Positions 16,547 to 26,249 of a stretch of DNA of 64,000 bases are shown piece after piece (position 1 is the first letter of the stretch; the number at the start of each line of letters is the position of its first letter). Source of the stretch: Thiobacillus denitrificans ATCC 25259 (lineage in GTDB: Bacteria; Pseudomonadota; Gammaproteobacteria; Burkholderiales; Thiobacillaceae); contig NC_007404.1 in NCBI RefSeq assembly GCF_000012745.1, positions 496,001-560,000 of the forward strand, written 5' to 3'. The notes beneath the pieces are model-generated. The model was not told the DNA's origin. It searched no databases and worked only from the letters and a program-made list of their open reading frames with translations. The position numbers and the translations under genes were made by a program.

Positions 16547-18057
16547 GGCCGGTCTCCGAGCACGGCGTCGATGTAGGTCTGGGGGGCGAGCAGTTGCGCC
16601 GCCGTCGCTGCGCTGTAGTCGGCGAGCGTTCCGGCCCAGATCACCATGCCGAGTACGAGCAGCAGCAGGCCGGCCGCGGGCAGCCATTCGATGGGGCGGG
16701 GCGCGGAGAGCACCTCGGGGGTCGAGTGCGTGCGGTAGAACAGCAGGCTGCCGCTGCGCGCCAGGGCGATCACCGCGAAGAGGCTCGTCGTCAGCACGAT
16801 CGCCCAGACCCACGCCAGCCACGGCGAGCCGAGTGCCGCGCGCAGCAGCATGAATTTGCCGAGAAAGCCCGACAGCGGCGGCAGGCCCGCGAGCGCGATC
16901 GCAGCGACGAAGAAGAGACCGCCGAGCACGCGCGCGCCCGGCATCGCGGCCCCCGAGTCGAAGCGGTCGCCGAGCGTGCCGCGCGCGCCCGCGATCGGCG
17001 CCGCGAGCAGGAAGAAGGCCGCCGTGCCGAGGGTCGTATGAGGCAGGTAGTAGAGGCCCGCCGCGATACCTTCGGCGCTGTCGAGGGCGAAGGCGGCGAG
17101 CAGGGTGCCGACCGAGGCGATGACCAGATAGGCGATCTGCTGGCGCAGGCTCGTGCTCGCGACCGCGCCGAGCGTGCCGGCGACGAGCGTCGCCAGCGCG
17201 AGCGGCATCAGCCAGTCGGCGAGCAGGTTGGCGACCGCCCCCGCCTCGGCACCGAACATCAGGCTGTAGACGCGCAGGATGCTGTAGGCGCCGACCTTGG
17301 TCATGATCGCGAACAGCGCCGCGACCGGCGCGCTGGTGTGTGCGTAGGCGGCGGGTAGCCACAGGTGCAGCGGCAGCAGTGCGGCCTTGAGCGCGAAGAC
17401 GCCGAACAGCATGAGCCCGGCTGCCTCGACGAGCGCCAGATTCTCGGGAACCGTGCGCGCGAGCTTGACCGCCAGGTCGGCCATGTTGAGCGTGCCGGCG
17501 ACGCCGTAGAGCGTGCCGACGGCGAACAGAAAGAGCGTCGAGCCGACCAGGTTGATGACGACGAAATGGAGACCCGCCTTGACGCGCAGCCTGCCGCCGC
17601 CGTGCAGCAGCAGGCCGTAGGAGGCGAGCAGCAGGATCTCGAAGAACACGAACAGGTTGAAGAGGTCGCCGGTGAGGAAGGCGCCGTTCAGGCCAAAGAG
17701 CTGCAGCTGGTAGAGCACATGGAAGTGGCGGCCCTCGACGTCGGTGCCGGCGAGCGCCTGCAGCAGGGCGAACAGCGCGACCAGCGCGGTGGCCATCAGC
17801 ATCCAGGCGGCGAGGCGGTCGGCGACGAGCACGATGCCGAAGGGCGCGTCCCAGTCGCCGAGCTTGTAGACGAGCTGGGTGCCCTCGCCGGCCGTGCCCA
17901 GCAGCGCGAACGCGAGCGGCACCAGGGCCGCGGTCGCGACCAGGCTCGCGGCGCGCTGGAGCACGAGCGGCGCGCCGCGCAGCGCCAGCAGCACGATGCC
18001 GGCGACCAGCGGCAGCAGCACGGGCAGGATCGGCAGGTGCGTGCTCAGGCCGCTCAT
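16543..18057 (-). CDS. mrpD: Mrp Na+/H+ antiporter subunit D
   Basis: A 504-residue proton-channel subunit of the complex I NuoM/NuoN superfamily with about 14 helices. Key family segments are visible: FLTGDLFNLFVFFEILLLAS with the transmembrane glutamate, the KAALLPLHLWLPAAYAHTSA lysine helix, and IMTKVGAYSILRVYS. The start overlaps mrpC and the stop overlaps mrpE by four bases each. Confidence 0.94.
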   Translation of the reverse strand: MSGLSTHLPILPVLLPLVAGIVLLALRGAPLVLQRAASLVATAALVPLAFALLGTAGEGTQLVYKLGDWDAPFGIVLVADRLAAWMLMATALVALFALLQALAGTDVEGRHFHVLYQLQLFGLNGAFLTGDLFNLFVFFEILLLASYGLLLHGGGRLRVKAGLHFVVINLVGSTLFLFAVGTLYGVAGTLNMADLAVKLARTVPENLALVEAAGLMLFGVFALKAALLPLHLWLPAAYAHTSAPVAALFAIMTKVGAYSILRVYSLMFGAEAGAVANLLADWLMPLALATLVAGTLGAVASTSLRQQIAYLVIASVGTLLAAFALDSAEGIAAGLYYLPHTTLGTAAFFLLAAPIAGARGTLGDRFDSGAAMPGARVLGGLFFVAAIALAGLPPLSGFLGKFMLLRAALGSPWLAWVWAIVLTTSLFAVIALARSGSLLFYRTHSTPEVLSAPRPIEWLPAAGLLLLVLGMVIWAGTLADYSAATAAQLLAPQTYIDAVLGDRP

Positions 18058-18395
18058 CGCGCCGTGTCCTCCCCGCTGTGGGTGCCGTCGACATGGTCGT
18101 TGCCGAATTCGGCGCGCGCCTTCAGCGCGAGCACGATGACGAAGGCCGTCATGCCGAAGCTGATCACGATGGCGGTAAGGACCAGCGCCTGCGGCAAGGG
18201 GTCGGTGTAGGCGGTCGCGTCGGAAATCACGGGCGGGACGCCGACCGCGAGCCGCCCCATGACGAACAGGAACAGGTTCACGGCGTAGGACAGGAAGGTG
18301 AGGCCGAGCACGACGGGGAAGGTCTGGCCGCGCAGTGCGAGGAACACGCCGCAGGCGGTGAGCACGCCGATGATAAGTGCGATGAGGGCTTCCAT
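18054..18395 (-). CDS. mrpC: Mrp Na+/H+ antiporter subunit C
   Basis: A 113-residue three-helix NuoK-like subunit ending in a charged tail. LTAIVISFGMTAFVIVLALK is the family C-terminal helix. The start at 18395 shares one base with the mrpAB stop, and the stop overlaps mrpD by four bases. Confidence 0.93.
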   Translation of the reverse strand: MEALIALIIGVLTACGVFLALRGQTFPVVLGLTFLSYAVNLFLFVMGRLAVGVPPVISDATAYTDPLPQALVLTAIVISFGMTAFVIVLALKARAEFGNDHVDGTHSGEDTAR

Positions 18396-21190
18396 CAGCG
18401 GCGCGCCTTTCGGATGCGGCTGTCGTGCAGCGCGCCGAGCTTGACCAGGATCAGCAGCGTGGCGCCGACGACGACGAGGAAGACGCCGAGGTCGAAGGCC
18501 ATCGCCGAGGCAAGTTCGAAATCGCCGACGACGGGCCATACCAGATGCCCGAAGGTCGACGTCAGGAAGGGATACCCGAACGCCCAGCTCGCGAGCCCGG
18601 TCAGCGTGGCGAGGCCGAGCCCGGCCGCGATCAACGGCTGGGTCGAGGCCGGGAAACGCTCGTGCAGGTGGGTGCTGCCGCGCGCCAGATACTGCAGGAT
18701 CAATGCGACGGCGGTGACGAGCCCGGCGATGAAGCCGCCGCCGGGCTGATTGTGGCCGCGCAGCAGGATGAAGACCGCGACCAGCAGGGCGAGCGGCAGC
18801 AGCAGCCGGGAAAGCGTGGCCATGATCAGCGGGTGGCGGTCGCGGTCCCAGGCGCGGCCCGCACTGTCGCGGTCGGGTGCGTCGAGGCGCAGCGTGTCGA
18901 GCAGCGCATAGATGCCGAGGCCCGCGAGCGCAAGCACGGTGATTTCGCCGAGCGTGTCGTAGCCGCGGAAGTCGACCAGGATGACGTTGACCACGTTCTT
19001 GCCGCCGCCGCCGGGCACGCTGTTGGCGATGAAATAGCCGGCGATGGTCTCGTAGGGCCGCGTCAGCACCGCCCAGGCGAGCAGGGCGGCGCCGCCGCCG
19101 GCGACGAGCGCAAGCGCGCCGTCACGCCAGAGCCGTGCCGCGTCGCGCTCGCGGGCCGCGCGCTCCGGCAGGAAGTAGAGGGCAAGGAGCAGCAGCACGA
19201 TGGTCACGACTTCCACCGACAGTTGCGTCAGCGCGAGGTCGGGCGCGGAGAATTTGACGAAGATGAGCGCGACGACGAGACCGACCACGCCGAGCGTAAT
19301 GAGGGCGACCAGGCGCTGGCGGTGGTACCAGACGGTGGCGAACGCGGCAACGACGAGGCTCGCGCCGGCGAGCAGGCTCACCGGGTCGAGCGCAAGCCCC
19401 GCCCGCGTGCCCGTGAGCGGCGTCGTGCTGCCCAGCCACGGGGCGACGCCCAGGCCCAGGGCGGCGAGCAGGACAAGGAAGACCTGACGTTGCAGCGCGC
19501 CCGTGTCGAGCGCGCGGGTGATCCAGCCGGATAGCGAAAACAGGCCTTGCAGCAGCATGTTGTAGGCCACGCGCGCGTCGACGCGCTCGAGATAGCGTTC
19601 CTGCAGCGCAAACAGCGGCCGACGCAGGCGGTAGATCGTCACTCCGCCGGCCAGCGCGAGCAGGCTCATCGCCAGCGCGGGGTTGAGGCCATGCCAGAGC
19701 GCGAGATGGTATTCGGGCAGCGGAGCCTGCAGCGTGCCCGCCGCCGCAACGGCCAGCAAGGGGCCGACCGTCGGCGCCGGCACGATCCCGACGACCAGAC
19801 ACAGCACGACCAGGATCTCGACCGGCACCTTCATCCAGCGCGGCGGCTCGTGCGGGGTGCGCGGCAGGTCGGTCGGCTTGCCGTTGAAGAACACCTGATG
19901 GATGAAGCGCAGCGAATAGGCGACGGCGAGCGCGCCGGCCAGCGTCACGAGCGCCGGAAACACCCAGCCGCCGAGGCGGTGCTCGGACAGCAGCGCCGCT
20001 TCGGCGAAGAACATCTCCTTGGAGAGAAAGCCGTTCAGCAGCGGCACCCCCGCCATCGCCGCGGCGGCCACCATGGCCAGCGTCGCCGTGTAGGGCATGT
20101 AGTGCCACAGCCCGCTCAGACGCCGCAGGTCGCGCGTTCCCGCCTCGTGGTCGATGATCCCCGCCGCCATGAACAGCGAGGCCTTGAAGGTCGCATGGTT
20201 GATGATGTGGAACACGCCGGCCACGGCCGCAAGCGGTGTCGACATGCCGAACAGCAGCGTGATGAGTCCGAGGTGGCTGATCGTCGAATACGCGAGCAGC
20301 CCCTTGAGGTCGTGCTTGAACAGCGCGACGTAGGCGCCGAGCAGCAGCGTCGCGAGCCCCGCCCCGCTGACGAGCCAGAACCATTCGGGCGTCCCCGACA
20401 GCGCGGGGTAGAGCCGCGCGAGCAGGAACACGCCGGCCTTGACCATGGTTGCCGAGTGCAGGTAGGCCGATACCGGAGTCGGTGCCGCCATCGCGTGCGG
20501 CAACCAGAAGTGGAAGGGAAACTGCGCCGACTTGGTGAATACGCCGAGCAGGATCAGCGTGAGCGTCGGCCCATAGAGCGGATGCGTGCGGATCATCTCG
20601 CGCGCGGCGAACACGTCCGACAGCTCGTAGCTGCCGACGATGTGGCCGAGCAGCAGCACGCCGCCGAGCAGGGCGAAGCCGCCGAGTCCGGTCACGGCGA
20701 GCGCCATGCGCGCGCCCTGGCGCGCCTCCTCGCGATGCTGCCAGTAGCTGATGAGAAGAAAGGACGACAGGCTCGTGAGTTCCCAGAAGACGACGAGCTG
20801 GATCAGGTTCTCCGACAGCACGATGCCGAGCATCGAGCCCATGAACAGCATCAGATACGCGTAGAAGCGCCCCATGCTGTCGCGCGGCGACAGGTAATAG
20901 CGGGCATAGACCACGATCAGCAGGCCGATGCCGAGGATCAGGCCGGCGAACAGGAGTGCCAGGCCGTCGAGGCGGAAGGCAAGATTGAGTCCGAGCGCCG
21001 GCACCCAGTCGTGCTGCTGGATCAGCGTGTCGCCGGCAAAGGGCAAGGGGAAGAGCGGCGCGAGCAGCGCGAGCGCTGTCAGCGTGACTGCGCCGGCGGT
21101 CCAGGCGGCGCGAACGCGGCCGAAGTGTGCGGCCAGAGCGACCAGTGCGGCACCGAAAAAGGGGGTCAGTACGGCGAGGAAAAGCGTCAT
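18395..21190 (-). CDS. mrpA: Fused Mrp Na+/H+ antiporter subunits A and B
   Basis: A 931-residue fusion. The first 500 residues are the NuoL-like antiporter core (FWELTSLSSFLLISYWQHRE; KSAQFPFHFWLPHAMAAPTP; STISHLGLITLLFG), the middle is the MrpA C-terminal extension, and the last 140 residues are an MrpB domain (RGHNQPGGGFIAGLVTA). MrpA and MrpB fusion defines group 2 mrp operons such as rhizobial pha. The complex exports Na+ (or K+) in exchange for H+ in alkaline or salt stress. It heads the six-gene operon; 143 bases separate it from the regulator gene upstream. Confidence 0.94.
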   Translation of the reverse strand: MTLFLAVLTPFFGAALVALAAHFGRVRAAWTAGAVTLTALALLAPLFPLPFAGDTLIQQHDWVPALGLNLAFRLDGLALLFAGLILGIGLLIVVYARYYLSPRDSMGRFYAYLMLFMGSMLGIVLSENLIQLVVFWELTSLSSFLLISYWQHREEARQGARMALAVTGLGGFALLGGVLLLGHIVGSYELSDVFAAREMIRTHPLYGPTLTLILLGVFTKSAQFPFHFWLPHAMAAPTPVSAYLHSATMVKAGVFLLARLYPALSGTPEWFWLVSGAGLATLLLGAYVALFKHDLKGLLAYSTISHLGLITLLFGMSTPLAAVAGVFHIINHATFKASLFMAAGIIDHEAGTRDLRRLSGLWHYMPYTATLAMVAAAAMAGVPLLNGFLSKEMFFAEAALLSEHRLGGWVFPALVTLAGALAVAYSLRFIHQVFFNGKPTDLPRTPHEPPRWMKVPVEILVVLCLVVGIVPAPTVGPLLAVAAAGTLQAPLPEYHLALWHGLNPALAMSLLALAGGVTIYRLRRPLFALQERYLERVDARVAYNMLLQGLFSLSGWITRALDTGALQRQVFLVLLAALGLGVAPWLGSTTPLTGTRAGLALDPVSLLAGASLVVAAFATVWYHRQRLVALITLGVVGLVVALIFVKFSAPDLALTQLSVEVVTIVLLLLALYFLPERAARERDAARLWRDGALALVAGGGAALLAWAVLTRPYETIAGYFIANSVPGGGGKNVVNVILVDFRGYDTLGEITVLALAGLGIYALLDTLRLDAPDRDSAGRAWDRDRHPLIMATLSRLLLPLALLVAVFILLRGHNQPGGGFIAGLVTAVALILQYLARGSTHLHERFPASTQPLIAAGLGLATLTGLASWAFGYPFLTSTFGHLVWPVVGDFELASAMAFDLGVFLVVVGATLLILVKLGALHDSRIRKARR

Positions 21191-21333
21191 CGAAAGCGAT
21201 CAAATGGCATGGGTCGCATGCCGCTGGGGTCGGCGTATCTTAACGTGACTTGGGAAGTCGGCCCTACGGCCAGGATGTCCGAGCGAATCGGCCGCGGCCG
21301 GAGCCACTCGGCGGGGCGTCGCGGCGCGCCCGC

Positions 21334-22731
21334 TCAGGCGTTGCGTTCCGTGGCTCCCGCGAGCGTGTGCAGCGCTTCGGGTGGCGTCGCGCGAAGAGAG
21401 GGCCCGATCAGGGCGTGGCGTTCGAGCAGGCGGTACATCGTCGCGCGCGAGACGCCGAGCTCGCGGGCGGCTTCCGAGACGTTGTGCTGGCAGCGGCGCA
21501 GGGCCGAGCGGATCGCATCGGCTTCGGCCTTGGCGCGCGCGCCGTCGAGCGTGAGGCCCGGTGCGCAGGCGGCGCGTCTTTCCATTCCAAGATCCTCCGG
21601 CGTCAGATAGGGGTGTTCGGCCATGATGATGCCCTGCCGGATGCGGTTGACCATCTCGCGGACGTTGCCCGGCCACGCGTACTGGTTCATCGCGCGCAGC
21701 GCCTGCTGGCTGAAGCCCTTGACCTTGCCGAGCGTCTCCCATGAAAACTTGTCGAGCAGCGCCTGCGCGAGCAGCTCGATGTCGCCGTGCCGGTCGCGCA
21801 GCGGCGGGACGACGAGTTTGACGACGTTGAGCCGGTAGTAGAGGTCTTCGCGGAACAGGTCTTTCGCCACGGCGTCCAGTAGGTCGACGTGCGATGCGGC
21901 AAGGACGCGGATGTCGAGCTGCACCGACTGCGTCGACCCCAGGCGCTCGATCACCTTGTCCTGCAGCACGCGCAGCAGATTGGCCTGCAGGCTGAGCGGC
22001 AGGTCGGCGATCTCGTCGAGGAAGAGCGTGCCGCCGTCGGCCGCTTCGATGCGGCCGATCTTGCGCTGGTGAGCGCCGGTGAACGCGCCCTTCTCGTGGC
22101 CGAACAGTTCGCTCTGGATCAGATGGGGAGGAAGCGCCCCGCAGTTGACCGCGACGAAGGGTTTTCGCGCACGCGAAGACATATCGTGGATCGCGCGTGC
22201 GGCGAGTTCCTTGCCGGTTCCGCTCTCGCCGGCGATCAGTACCGGTGCGTCGGTCTTGCTCGCCTTGCGCAGCATGTGAGCGAAGCTCAGCATTGCCGGG
22301 CTGCTGCCGACGATGCCGTATTCCTCGAGGGTCTCGAACGGCGCCTCCGGGTGCTGGAGCAGCTGCCCCTTGCCCCAGGCATGACCGAGCGAGATCGCGA
22401 GCCGCTGGCTGTCGACCGGCAGGGAATGGAAGTCGTAGACGCCGGCGAGAAAGTTGCGATGCTGGGGGCCGGGCCGCCAGAAAGCCGGGTCGGACAGCGC
22501 GATCCATTGCAGGGACCGCTGCCGGCCCACGAGCTCGAAGAGACGGTTGTTGCCGGCGCGCTGAAGTTGCACCAGACCGGCGTGGAAGGTATGGCCTTGA
22601 AGCTGCTTCGCGAGGTCCTGAAGCCCCGTCGCGCGATGCACGCGCCAGCCCTCCGCGCAGAGAAACCGATGAATCTCGCCGTGCACGCAGTCGTCGACCA
22701 ACGCGACGACGTCCCGCTCAACCCAAGCCAT
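21334..22731 (-). CDS. Sigma-54-dependent activator, VpsR-like
   Basis: A 465-residue enhancer-binding protein: an N-terminal degenerate receiver-like domain of about 130 residues, an AAA+ domain with Walker A GESGTGKE, the sigma-54 contact loop GAFTGA, Walker [14 protein letters not shown] and the R-finger region, then a Fis-type helix-turn-helix ([22 protein letters not shown]). The N-domain lacks an obvious phospho-acceptor aspartate pattern and resembles VpsR, a c-di-GMP-responsive biofilm regulator. I placed the start at the ATG at 22731 after AGGAG. Targets are unknown; sigma-54 promoters at PEP-CTERM genes in this window are candidates. Confidence 0.85.
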   Translation of the reverse strand: MAWVERDVVALVDDCVHGEIHRFLCAEGWRVHRATGLQDLAKQLQGHTFHAGLVQLQRAGNNRLFELVGRQRSLQWIALSDPAFWRPGPQHRNFLAGVYDFHSLPVDSQRLAISLGHAWGKGQLLQHPEAPFETLEEYGIVGSSPAMLSFAHMLRKASKTDAPVLIAGESGTGKELAARAIHDMSSRARKPFVAVNCGALPPHLIQSELFGHEKGAFTGAHQRKIGRIEAADGGTLFLDEIADLPLSLQANLLRVLQDKVIERLGSTQSVQLDIRVLAASHVDLLDAVAKDLFREDLYYRLNVVKLVVPPLRDRHGDIELLAQALLDKFSWETLGKVKGFSQQALRAMNQYAWPGNVREMVNRIRQGIIMAEHPYLTPEDLGMERRAACAPGLTLDGARAKAEADAIRSALRRCQHNVSEAARELGVSRATMYRLLERHALIGPSLRATPPEALHTLAGATERNA

Positions 22732-23182
22732 TCTGTCTCCTCTCGGAATGACGATGCACCGCGACCGCGCATCGGCCCGGCCGCGATGTGAGCCGCGCCC
22801 GGGGCCTCCGACGGGCGCTGCCGCCATCCACAAAGTGTAGGACATCGGCTGCGGGCGGTCGGTAGGCAGGCCCTGTCACTGGTTCGCCGGACGCGGCGCC
22901 TCCTGCCTTGCCTGTCCATGGGTTTCATGCAAGCATGAAGCACCGCCTGCGGCGGGCCGTCATGAGGCTTGAGCCCCTTGCTCGGACAACGCGGTGCGGC
23001 CGCCGGGCGTAGTCGGCGGGTCTCTGAAGAATCATCAAACCCCTACACGGGCTGTCGGCCCGACCGGCTTGCCCCGGCCTGCGCCGTAAAACTACCGTGG
23101 ATATTTTTCTGGAGCCATTGATGAGAACGTCGACTCAAGCGATCGCAGCGTTTCCGGTCGCGGCCGCGCCGAGGAGTGCGAA
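22732..23182 (+). other. Divergent intergenic region of 451 bases
   Basis: Lies between the sigma-54 activator (minus) and mscS (plus) and must hold both promoters. I see no RNA motif or consensus promoter. One small open frame, 23121-23195, has a GGAG site upstream and runs across the mscS start. Confidence 0.5.
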
Positions 23183-23195
23183 ATGGATGCGCTAA
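23121..23195 (+). CDS. Possible 24-residue leader peptide overlapping mscS
   Basis: MRTSTQAIAAFPVAAAPRSA begins at an ATG with GGAG six to ten bases upstream. The frame ends at a TAA 12 bases inside mscS. The overlap could couple translation to mscS, which also has its own GAGGAG site. It may be chance; there is no conserved feature to test here. Confidence 0.25.
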   Translation: MRTSTQAIAAFPVAAAPRSAKWMR

Positions 23196-24148
23196 CCCAG
23201 TATTTCCCCGACCTCGAGACCTGGCGCGGGCCGCTCGTGAGCGTCCTGCACGTCGTGCTGATACTGGTCCTGGCCTGGCTCGCGCTGCGACTGTCGCGCA
23301 GGGGGCTCGCCCGTCTGCGCATGCGCCTGCAGCAGGATCTCGACGACTCCGAGCGCATCAAGCGCCTCAATACGCTCGAGCAGGTCTTCCGCTACGTGCT
23401 TGCGGTGCTGATCATCCTCGTCGCCGGCATGCTCGTGCTGTCGGAACTCGGCATCTCGATCGCGCCGGTGCTCGCCGCCGCCGGGGTCGTCGGCATCGCG
23501 GTCGGCTTCGGCGCGCAGAGCCTGGTCAAGGATTACTTCACCGGCCTGTTCCTGCTGCTCGAAAACCAGGTGCGCCAGGGCGACGTCGTCGAAGTCGGCG
23601 GCAAGGGCGGGCTGGTCGAGGAGATGACGCTGCGCTACATCCGGCTGCGCGATTACGAGGGGAGCGTGCATTACGTGCCCAACGGCATCATCGACACCGT
23701 CACCAACCGCAGCCGCGGCTTTGCCTTCGCGCTGATCGACGTCAGTGTCGCCTACCGCGAGGACGTCGACGCCGTGTGTGCGGTGATGCGCGAGGTCGCG
23801 GCCGACCTGCGTGCCGACCCGGAACTGTCGAGCAAGATCGTCGAGGACATCGAGATCGCAGGCGTCGAACAGTGGGCCGACTCGGCGGTCGTGATCCGGT
23901 GCCGCTTCAAGACCCTGCCGCTCGAGCAGTGGAACGTGCGCCGTGCGTATCTGCAGCGGCTCAAGAAGGCCTTCGACGCGGCGGACATCGAGATTCCGTT
24001 TCCGCATCTCACGCTTTACCAGGGTCAGAACAAGGACGGCAGCGCGCCGCCGCTGCGCCTGGAGCGGGCGCGCGGCGGGCGGACGGCGGAAAATCCGCAT
24101 GCTGGCGCGGCCAGGCTGACTTCGGTCAATCCCGGCACCGGGCGCTGA
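23183..24148 (+). CDS. MscS-family mechanosensitive channel
   Basis: A 321-residue small-conductance channel protein. Three N-terminal helices lead into the pore helix VLAAAGVVGIAVGFGAQSLVKDYFTGLFLL, which carries the Gly/Ala packing ridges of MscS TM3, followed by the beta domain (VRQGDVVEVGG; YVPNGIID) and the C-terminal alpha/beta domain. It opens under membrane tension to release solutes after osmotic downshock. GAGGAG precedes the ATG. The last 30 residues after the fold are low-complexity and probably disordered. Confidence 0.93.
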   Translation: MDALTQYFPDLETWRGPLVSVLHVVLILVLAWLALRLSRRGLARLRMRLQQDLDDSERIKRLNTLEQVFRYVLAVLIILVAGMLVLSELGISIAPVLAAAGVVGIAVGFGAQSLVKDYFTGLFLLLENQVRQGDVVEVGGKGGLVEEMTLRYIRLRDYEGSVHYVPNGIIDTVTNRSRGFAFALIDVSVAYREDVDAVCAVMREVAADLRADPELSSKIVEDIEIAGVEQWADSAVVIRCRFKTLPLEQWNVRRAYLQRLKKAFDAADIEIPFPHLTLYQGQNKDGSAPPLRLERARGGRTAENPHAGAARLTSVNPGTGR

Positions 24149-24272
24149 GCTCGCTGCCGCCGGCGCGGCGGGCAGGCCGGTAACAGGGTGAATCCTGGAA
24201 AGATTTTGGGCATCCTCCCCGGGGGGAGGTCTACGTCCGATCGTCGCGGCTGCGCCGCGTGCGGCAGGGCGC

Positions 24273-26009
24273 TCAGCGCTTGCGATCGAGTTGCGTCGGG
24301 ATGCGTAGACCGACCCGGGTGATACGGCCTTTGACGACGGTGCGCACGACGAACTCGAGTTTGCCGAGGCGCACGCGGTCGCCCGGGCCTGGATGACGGC
24401 GCAGCGTCCGCGTGAGGAATTGCGCGAGCGTCAGCTCTGCCGCCCCCGCGGGCAAGGGCAGGTCGTACTGGCCGGCTACGGCTGCCATCGACGCGTCGCC
24501 ATGCAGAACGAAGACCCCGTAGAAATGGCGTCGCTCGAGGTGGGGCGGCGCGACCGGCGCGACCAGGAGCTCGCTCAGTGTGTCGCAGTCGGCGCTCGGC
24601 GCGAGCAGGTACAGGGTGTCGCCGGGAAGCAGCCTGCCGGCGATCTCGGGCGTCAGCGTCTCGTTTCCGCGCGCGATCGCGACCGGGCGGGCAGCGCCGG
24701 GAAGCCAGAGGGCATTGGCAGGCTGGCCAATGAGCGTGGAATTGGGCGGCAGCTTGAACCCGAGGAAAGCGTGCCCGCTCTCCGCGCTCGCTTCCAGGTC
24801 GTGTCGTTCGTTCGGCTCGGGGGCGGGCGGCACCTCGAGCTGCAGCAAGCGTGCGAACAAGGGGATCGTCCAGCCCTGTACGGTCAGCGAAATCAGCACG
24901 ACGAAGAAGGCGACATCGAGAATCAGCGACGCCTCCGGGATGCCGGCGAGCAGCGGAAACAAGGCAAGAACGATGGGCACGGCGCCGCGCAGGCCGACCC
25001 AGGCGATGAAAATCTGCTCGCGCCCGGAAAAACGGAAGGGCAGCAGGCAAAGCCCGACCGCCACGGGTCGTGCGACCAGCATCAGCACCAGCGCGATAGC
25101 CAGCCCCGCCGCGGCGTTGTCGACGAGCTCGTGCGGCGACGCCAGTAACCCGAGCATCAGGAACATGCCTATCTGCGCGAGCCATGCCAGGCCATCGTGC
25201 ACCTGCAGGATGTTGCTCGCCTCCCGCGGATTGCGGTTGCTGACGACGACGCCGCACAAGTAGATCGCAAGAAAGCCGCTTCCGCCGAGTACCGTCGTAA
25301 GACTGTAGGACAGCAGCCCGCCGGCCAGAATCATCATCGGATACATGCCGCGTTCGAGCCGCAGCCGGTTGGTCAACCAGACGAGCAGTGCCCCGCCGCC
25401 GAGCCCGGCGATCAGGCCAAGGCCCAACTGCTGAATCAGCAGTGCGAGCGTTTCCCAGCCCGGGGTCGAGCGTCCCGCGGTGATCAAGGCGATGAAGGCG
25501 AGCGTGAGCAGGGCTGCCATCGGATCGTTGCTGCCGGATTCGATTTCGAGCGTCGCCGCCAGGCGCTCCTTGAGCGTGAGGCCCTTGGCGCGCAACAGCG
25601 CGAATACCGCGGCGGCGTCGGTCGATCCGACCACCGCGCCGACGAGCATGCCTTGCAGATAGCTGAAGTCGAGCACCCAGGCGGCGAAGAACCCGGTGAC
25701 CACGCAGGTGATCACGACGCCGGCGGTCGCGAGCGTCGCGGCCGGGCGCAGGCTGCCCCTGAAACTTTCCGCCCGCGTATTGAGTCCGCCGTCGAGCAGG
25801 ATGACGGCAAGCGCGACGCTGCCGGCCATGTAGGCGAAGCCGCTGTGGTTGAATACGATTCCGCCCGGGCCGTCCTCGCCCGCCAGCATGCCGACGGCGA
25901 GAAACACCAGCAGCAGCGGCATGCCGATGCGGTAGGAGAGTGCGCTTGCGAGCACGGCCACGAGCAGCAGGACCGCGCCCGCGAGTACGAGCTGGTTGAT
26001 GAGTTCCAT
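24273..26009 (-). CDS. Potassium/proton antiporter, CvrA/NhaP2 type
   Basis: A 578-residue CPA1 antiporter. About 12 hydrophobic helices hold the unwound-helix motif GSTDAAAVFALL and ESGSNDPMAALL with the ND pair used for ion exchange, then a cytoplasmic TrkA-C domain (FLGFKLPPNSTLIGQP) and a C-terminal CorC/HlyC-like transporter-associated domain. CvrA proteins export K+ (or Na+) and act in osmotic adaptation and volume control. The ATG at 26009 gives the usual family length. It is convergent with mscS; a GC-rich hairpin (24214-24229) lies between their stops, without a T-run. Confidence 0.92.
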   Translation of the reverse strand: MELINQLVLAGAVLLLVAVLASALSYRIGMPLLLVFLAVGMLAGEDGPGGIVFNHSGFAYMAGSVALAVILLDGGLNTRAESFRGSLRPAATLATAGVVITCVVTGFFAAWVLDFSYLQGMLVGAVVGSTDAAAVFALLRAKGLTLKERLAATLEIESGSNDPMAALLTLAFIALITAGRSTPGWETLALLIQQLGLGLIAGLGGGALLVWLTNRLRLERGMYPMMILAGGLLSYSLTTVLGGSGFLAIYLCGVVVSNRNPREASNILQVHDGLAWLAQIGMFLMLGLLASPHELVDNAAAGLAIALVLMLVARPVAVGLCLLPFRFSGREQIFIAWVGLRGAVPIVLALFPLLAGIPEASLILDVAFFVVLISLTVQGWTIPLFARLLQLEVPPAPEPNERHDLEASAESGHAFLGFKLPPNSTLIGQPANALWLPGAARPVAIARGNETLTPEIAGRLLPGDTLYLLAPSADCDTLSELLVAPVAPPHLERRHFYGVFVLHGDASMAAVAGQYDLPLPAGAAELTLAQFLTRTLRRHPGPGDRVRLGKLEFVVRTVVKGRITRVGLRIPTQLDRKR

Positions 26010-26249
26010 GGAGGGCGCCCTCAGGCCCGACCTCGCCCCGTGGCAGCGCGGCGGGACGTGCATACCGTGCGGCGGGTCGCGGCGCACGGAAACCGAGGTG
26101 TCAGCATAGTTGCCGGCATCGGTCCCGGCGGCCGTCCTCGGGAGAATGTGCCAGTCTGTATGATCGGGCGGCCGGTGTTGTTGGCCGGTCCAAGCCCGGC
26201 GGCGGTCCGTCGGCCTCGCCTCTTCAGCCTGTGATGTGGAGAAAAGCTC

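Noticed and set aside
24214-24229. Hairpin between mscS and the antiporter as an intrinsic terminator
   Set aside because: The stem is GC-rich but no T-run follows on either strand, so I only mention it.
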